DNA of 18,209 nt from DATLYF01 sp035575095. Lineage in GTDB: Bacteria; Pseudomonadota; Gammaproteobacteria; Competibacterales; Competibacteraceae. The notes below the pieces were generated by a model that was not told the DNA's origin, searched no databases, and worked only from the letters and a program-made list of their open reading frames with translations. The translations under genes and the position numbers were made by a program. Numbering within the stretch: the first letter of the stretch is position 1; each line of letters begins with the position of its first letter. Shown here piece by piece: positions 16,494 to 18,209 of the stretch. Location: positions 1 to 18,209 of the forward strand of contig DATLYF010000068.1 in assembly GCA_035575095.1 (NCBI GenBank), read 5' to 3'.

Positions 16494-17053
16494 CCCGAAA
16501 ACCCGATCTCGATGCCTTGGCGGCCCACTCCCGCGGCCGCGGGCTGCCCCCGGTGGATGCCTGGAATCCGCCGCTATCCGGCGACATGGACTTGCGCATC
16601 GCCCGCGACGGGCGCTGGTGGCACGAGGGTGTCCCCATCGCTCGGCCTGAACTGGTGCGCCTGTTCGCCTCCATCCTGCGCCGCGACGAGGACGGCCATT
16701 ACTATCTGCTGAGCCCGGTGGAGAAGTGGCGCATCCGGGTCGAGGACGCGCCTTTCCTGGCAGTCGGCCTGGAGGCGGTCGGGCAGGGGCAGGAGCGCCG
16801 GCTGCGCTTTATCACCAATCTGGAGGAGGTGATCGAGGCCGGCCCCGAACATCCGCTGCGCGTCGATATCCATCCCGACCGCAACGAGCCGGCCCCCTAC
16901 GTGCACGTGCGCGGCCGGCTGTGGGCCAAGCTCACCCGTTCCACCTTTCTGGAGCTAGCGGAGCTGGGCGAGGAGCGCGAACAGGATGGCGAGACGCTCT
17001 ACGGGGTGTGGAGCGGTGGCGTGTTCTTCACGCTGGGGCGGCTGGAGGAGTGA
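16490..17053 (+). CDS. DUF1285 domain protein
   Basis: A 187-residue soluble protein without signal peptide or membrane segment. It follows the DUF1285 pattern: PPVDAWNPPLSGDMDLRIAR, WWHEGVPIARPELVRLFASI, LRRDEDGHYYLLSPVEKWRI, VEDAPFLAVGLEAV and the later PYVHVRGRLWAKLTRSTFLE. The biochemical function of this family is not settled. It is translationally coupled (ATGA overlap) to the RHH protein. That pairing suggests the two act together or are simply co-expressed. The tail GVWSGGVFFTLGRLEE matches the usual end of the family, so the gene is complete. Confidence 0.87.
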   Translation: MTRKPDLDALAAHSRGRGLPPVDAWNPPLSGDMDLRIARDGRWWHEGVPIARPELVRLFASILRRDEDGHYYLLSPVEKWRIRVEDAPFLAVGLEAVGQGQERRLRFITNLEEVIEAGPEHPLRVDIHPDRNEPAPYVHVRGRLWAKLTRSTFLELAELGEEREQDGETLYGVWSGGVFFTLGRLEE

Positions 17054-17068
17054 TGCGAGGTTGCACGA

Positions 17069-17087
17069 CAGTCCGGTACGCGGACTG
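17069..17087 (+). terminator. Hairpin downstream of the RHH-DUF1285 unit
   Basis: The arms CAGTCCG (17069-17075) and CGGACTG (17081-17087) pair perfectly around a 5-base loop, 16 bases after the DUF1285 stop. There is no T-run after it, so it is a weak candidate terminator. It may only protect the 3' end of the message. Confidence 0.4.
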
Positions 17088-17188
17088 ATCAATCGAATCC
17101 GGTAGGACGCCCCTTTCCGCAGGCGACATCTGGCTAAGTCCGTGCGACGCAGGTAGGGCATATGCCCGGCGTGGGTGGCAATGGCGAA

Positions 17189-17216
17189 TTGACAGCGCAG
17201 GCGCCGGTGCTATCTT
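17189..17216 (+). promoter_or_regulatory. Sigma70-type promoter of the riboswitch RNA
   Basis: A perfect -35 TTGACA (17189-17194) and a -10 like TATCTT (17211-17216) are 16 bases apart. Transcription would begin near 17222-17224, exactly at the first base-paired stem of the riboswitch. This gives good support to the call. Confidence 0.65.
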
Positions 17217-17222
17217 GGCTGG

Positions 17223-17376
17223 CGCCAGTTAACGGAACACGGTGCGAATCCGTGGCGGTCCCGCCGCTGTAATCGGGGATACGCTCCGCCGGCGCAAGCC
17301 AGCCACTGACGGGGGCAATACCTGTCGGGAAGGTGCGGAGTCGCTAGCTGATCCGAGAGCCAGAAGACGAACTGGT
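17223..17376 (+). ncRNA. Cobalamin (vitamin B12) riboswitch aptamer
   Basis: Conserved blocks occur in the right order: ACGGAACACGGTGCGAATCC (17232-17251), GGCGGTCCCGCCGCTGTAAT (from about 17254), GCCACTGAC with GGGAAGGTGCGGAG, and the B12 box GCCAGAAGAC (17359-17368). The closing stem P1 pairs CCAGTT (17225-17230) with AACTGG (17370-17375). Such RNAs bind adenosyl- or related cobalamins and usually lower expression of downstream genes when the vitamin is plentiful. Here the controlled genes are a short peptide and a radical SAM enzyme, not a B12 transporter or biosynthesis gene. Confidence 0.94.
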
Positions 17377-17386
17377 ACTGTTTCCT

Positions 17387-17447
17387 GAAGGGCCGAAGTC
17401 CGATGGTAAAGGGTTTCGGTGGGCCATCGTGCCTGCCGCGGCCCTTC
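17387..17447 (+). promoter_or_regulatory. Structured expression platform after the riboswitch
   Basis: Directly after the aptamer, GAAGGGCC (17387-17394) is perfectly complementary to GGCCCTTC (17440-17447). Inside it, CGATGG (17401-17406) pairs with CCATCG (17424-17429). The nested stems would form a stable long hairpin ending 19 bases before the ribosome binding site of the peptide gene. No T-run follows, so it is not an obvious intrinsic terminator. It could be a switch that governs access to the start region or stability. Confidence 0.5.
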
Positions 17448-17477
17448 CACGTGCGTTCTTGCCATTGGAGAGAGGCC

Positions 17478-17612
17478 ATGAAACAGGTTGTCGAGACGAA
17501 CCAAGCCGAAAAATCCCCCCGTAATCCCGACGTCATCGCCTATCGTAAGACTTGTGACGCCGAGGGCACCGGACTGTCCCACTACGTCCTCATGGACCGG
17601 CAGGTGAAGTGA
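17478..17612 (+). CDS. cbpA: Precursor peptide of a B12-controlled radical SAM system (CbpA-like)
   Basis: A 44-residue peptide preceded by the strong site GGAGAGAGG (17467-17475). The start ATG is chosen for this site; a longer frame into the riboswitch is not credible. The N-terminal half is polar and variable-looking (QVVETNQAEKSPRNPD). The C-terminal half VIAYRKTCDAEGTGLSHYVL plus MDR looks like a conserved core with one cysteine (C26), a histidine and two tyrosines. The stop overlaps the next start (TGATG), the usual layout for a peptide with its modifying enzyme. From memory, NCBI families describe a peptide CbpA with rSAM enzyme CbpB downstream of a cobalamin riboswitch, which fits. 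What the modified peptide does is unknown. Confidence 0.75.
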   Translation: MKQVVETNQAEKSPRNPDVIAYRKTCDAEGTGLSHYVLMDRQVK

Positions 17613-18209
17613 TGGCAGCCCAGAGCCAATGCTTCAATAGCGGTAACGGTCCCACGCTCCAGACCTTCGATATCGGCCACGGCGACTACCTCGCCGTGAT
17701 CGACCCCGATACGGCCTTCTGGTCGCTGGTCCGCAAGGAGAGGCTGGGCGGGATCCTGTCCGGGGAAGAGTTGCTCGGCGAGTATCTGGAAAAACGGGAC
17801 CGGTTCGCCCAGGAAATGGACATGCTCCGCTTCCATCTGAAACCGTCGGCGGTCTATTTCAATCCGACCGAGCGCTGCAACCTCGACTGCACCTACTGCT
17901 ACATCCCCGGCACCATGCGCCGGGGCGGTAAGCACATGTCCGAGGCGCTGGTGCTGGAGTCCCTGGCCAGGCTCGAGGACTACTTCGCCACCACGGTAGC
18001 GGCGGGGCGACGCCCTCAGGTCATCTTCCACGGTGCCGAACCCCTGCTCAACCGCAGGGCCATCTTCGCCGGCATCGAGGCCTACCAGGACAGCTTCCGC
18101 TTCGGGGTGCAGACCAATGCGACCCTGCTCGATGACGAGGCGGTTTCGTTCCTCACCGCACGCGGCTGTAGCATCGGCTTGTCCCTCGATGCTCCCGTGG
18201 CCGAGATCG
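17612..18209 (+). CDS. cbpB: Peptide-modifying radical SAM enzyme (CbpB-like), 5' part
   Basis: The first 199 codons of a radical SAM protein that runs off the right edge of the window. It opens with about 75 residues resembling the leading domain of peptide-modifying rSAM enzymes. The 4Fe-4S binding motif CNLDCTYCY follows, with C89, C93 and C96 in the classic CX3CX2C spacing, after SAVYFNPTER. VIFHGAEPLLNR is the glycine-rich SAM-contact motif in its HGAEP form, and FGVQTNATLL is the next strand. A C-terminal SPASM or twitch region would be expected beyond the window but cannot be seen. The start overlaps the peptide stop by one base, so enzyme and substrate peptide are coupled and both lie under the riboswitch. 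Confidence 0.85.
   Translation, partial: MAAQSQCFNSGNGPTLQTFDIGHGDYLAVIDPDTAFWSLVRKERLGGILSGEELLGEYLEKRDRFAQEMDMLRFHLKPSAVYFNPTERCNLDCTYCYIPGTMRRGGKHMSEALVLESLARLEDYFATTVAAGRRPQVIFHGAEPLLNRRAIFAGIEAYQDSFRFGVQTNATLLDDEAVSFLTARGCSIGLSLDAPVAEI

Noticed and set aside
17403..17477. Longer version of the peptide starting at 17403
   Set aside because: The extension lies in the hairpin region of the riboswitch platform and lacks a ribosome binding site. The ATG at 17478 has a strong one.

Overview
The window is a GC-rich stretch of proteobacterial DNA, most likely from a gammaproteobacterium. Pointers are the Pseudomonas/Chromatiales-type sulfate transport operon, a DUF1285 gene, a Hyf-like membrane complex and the general gene style. 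The species cannot be named from sequence alone.

Layout from left to right. (1) 2-1126 (+) is the 3' part of an SbmA/YddA-type ABC transporter. It converges on, and shares its last bases with, a molybdate uptake pair modA-modB (1123-2603, -) that has no modC beside it. (2) 2702-3957 is a gene graveyard. It holds a TTC38-like TPR gene broken by one amber codon and two frameshifts (-), a short TPR fragment in the opposite direction (+), and the C-terminal tail of a PIN (VapC-type) protein lying directly against cysA. (3) 3962-8858 (-) is a full sulfate/thiosulfate ABC importer operon read as sbp-sbp-cysT-cysW-cysA. It has two tandem paralogous binding proteins and a recognisable promoter and leader hairpin. 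(4) 8996-16212 (-) is a tightly overlapping six-gene operon hyfB-hyfC-hyfE-hyfF-hyfG-hyfI. It encodes a complex-I/hydrogenase-4-like membrane complex whose large subunit has lost the [NiFe] cysteine pairs, so it is probably not a hydrogenase. No ferredoxin-like subunit is in the operon. (5) 16296-17053 (+) is divergent from the hyf-like operon. It encodes a small ribbon-helix-helix protein and a DUF1285 protein, and the shared upstream region carries a striking AT-rich inverted/direct repeat operator.

(6) 17189-18209 (+) is the most interesting part. A sigma70-like promoter drives a cobalamin riboswitch (17223-17376), followed by a structured expression platform, a 44-residue peptide gene (17478-17612) and a radical SAM enzyme (17612 to the window edge). 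The arrangement is that of a vitamin-B12-controlled ribosomal peptide modification (RiPP) system. I recognise it as the CbpA/CbpB type, whose product and role are, to my knowledge, not established.

Functionally, sulfate and molybdate import, a possible ion-pumping redox complex and a B12-responsive peptide sit side by side. No shared pathway can be shown from the sequence. I see no tRNA, rRNA, CRISPR array or intact mobile element.
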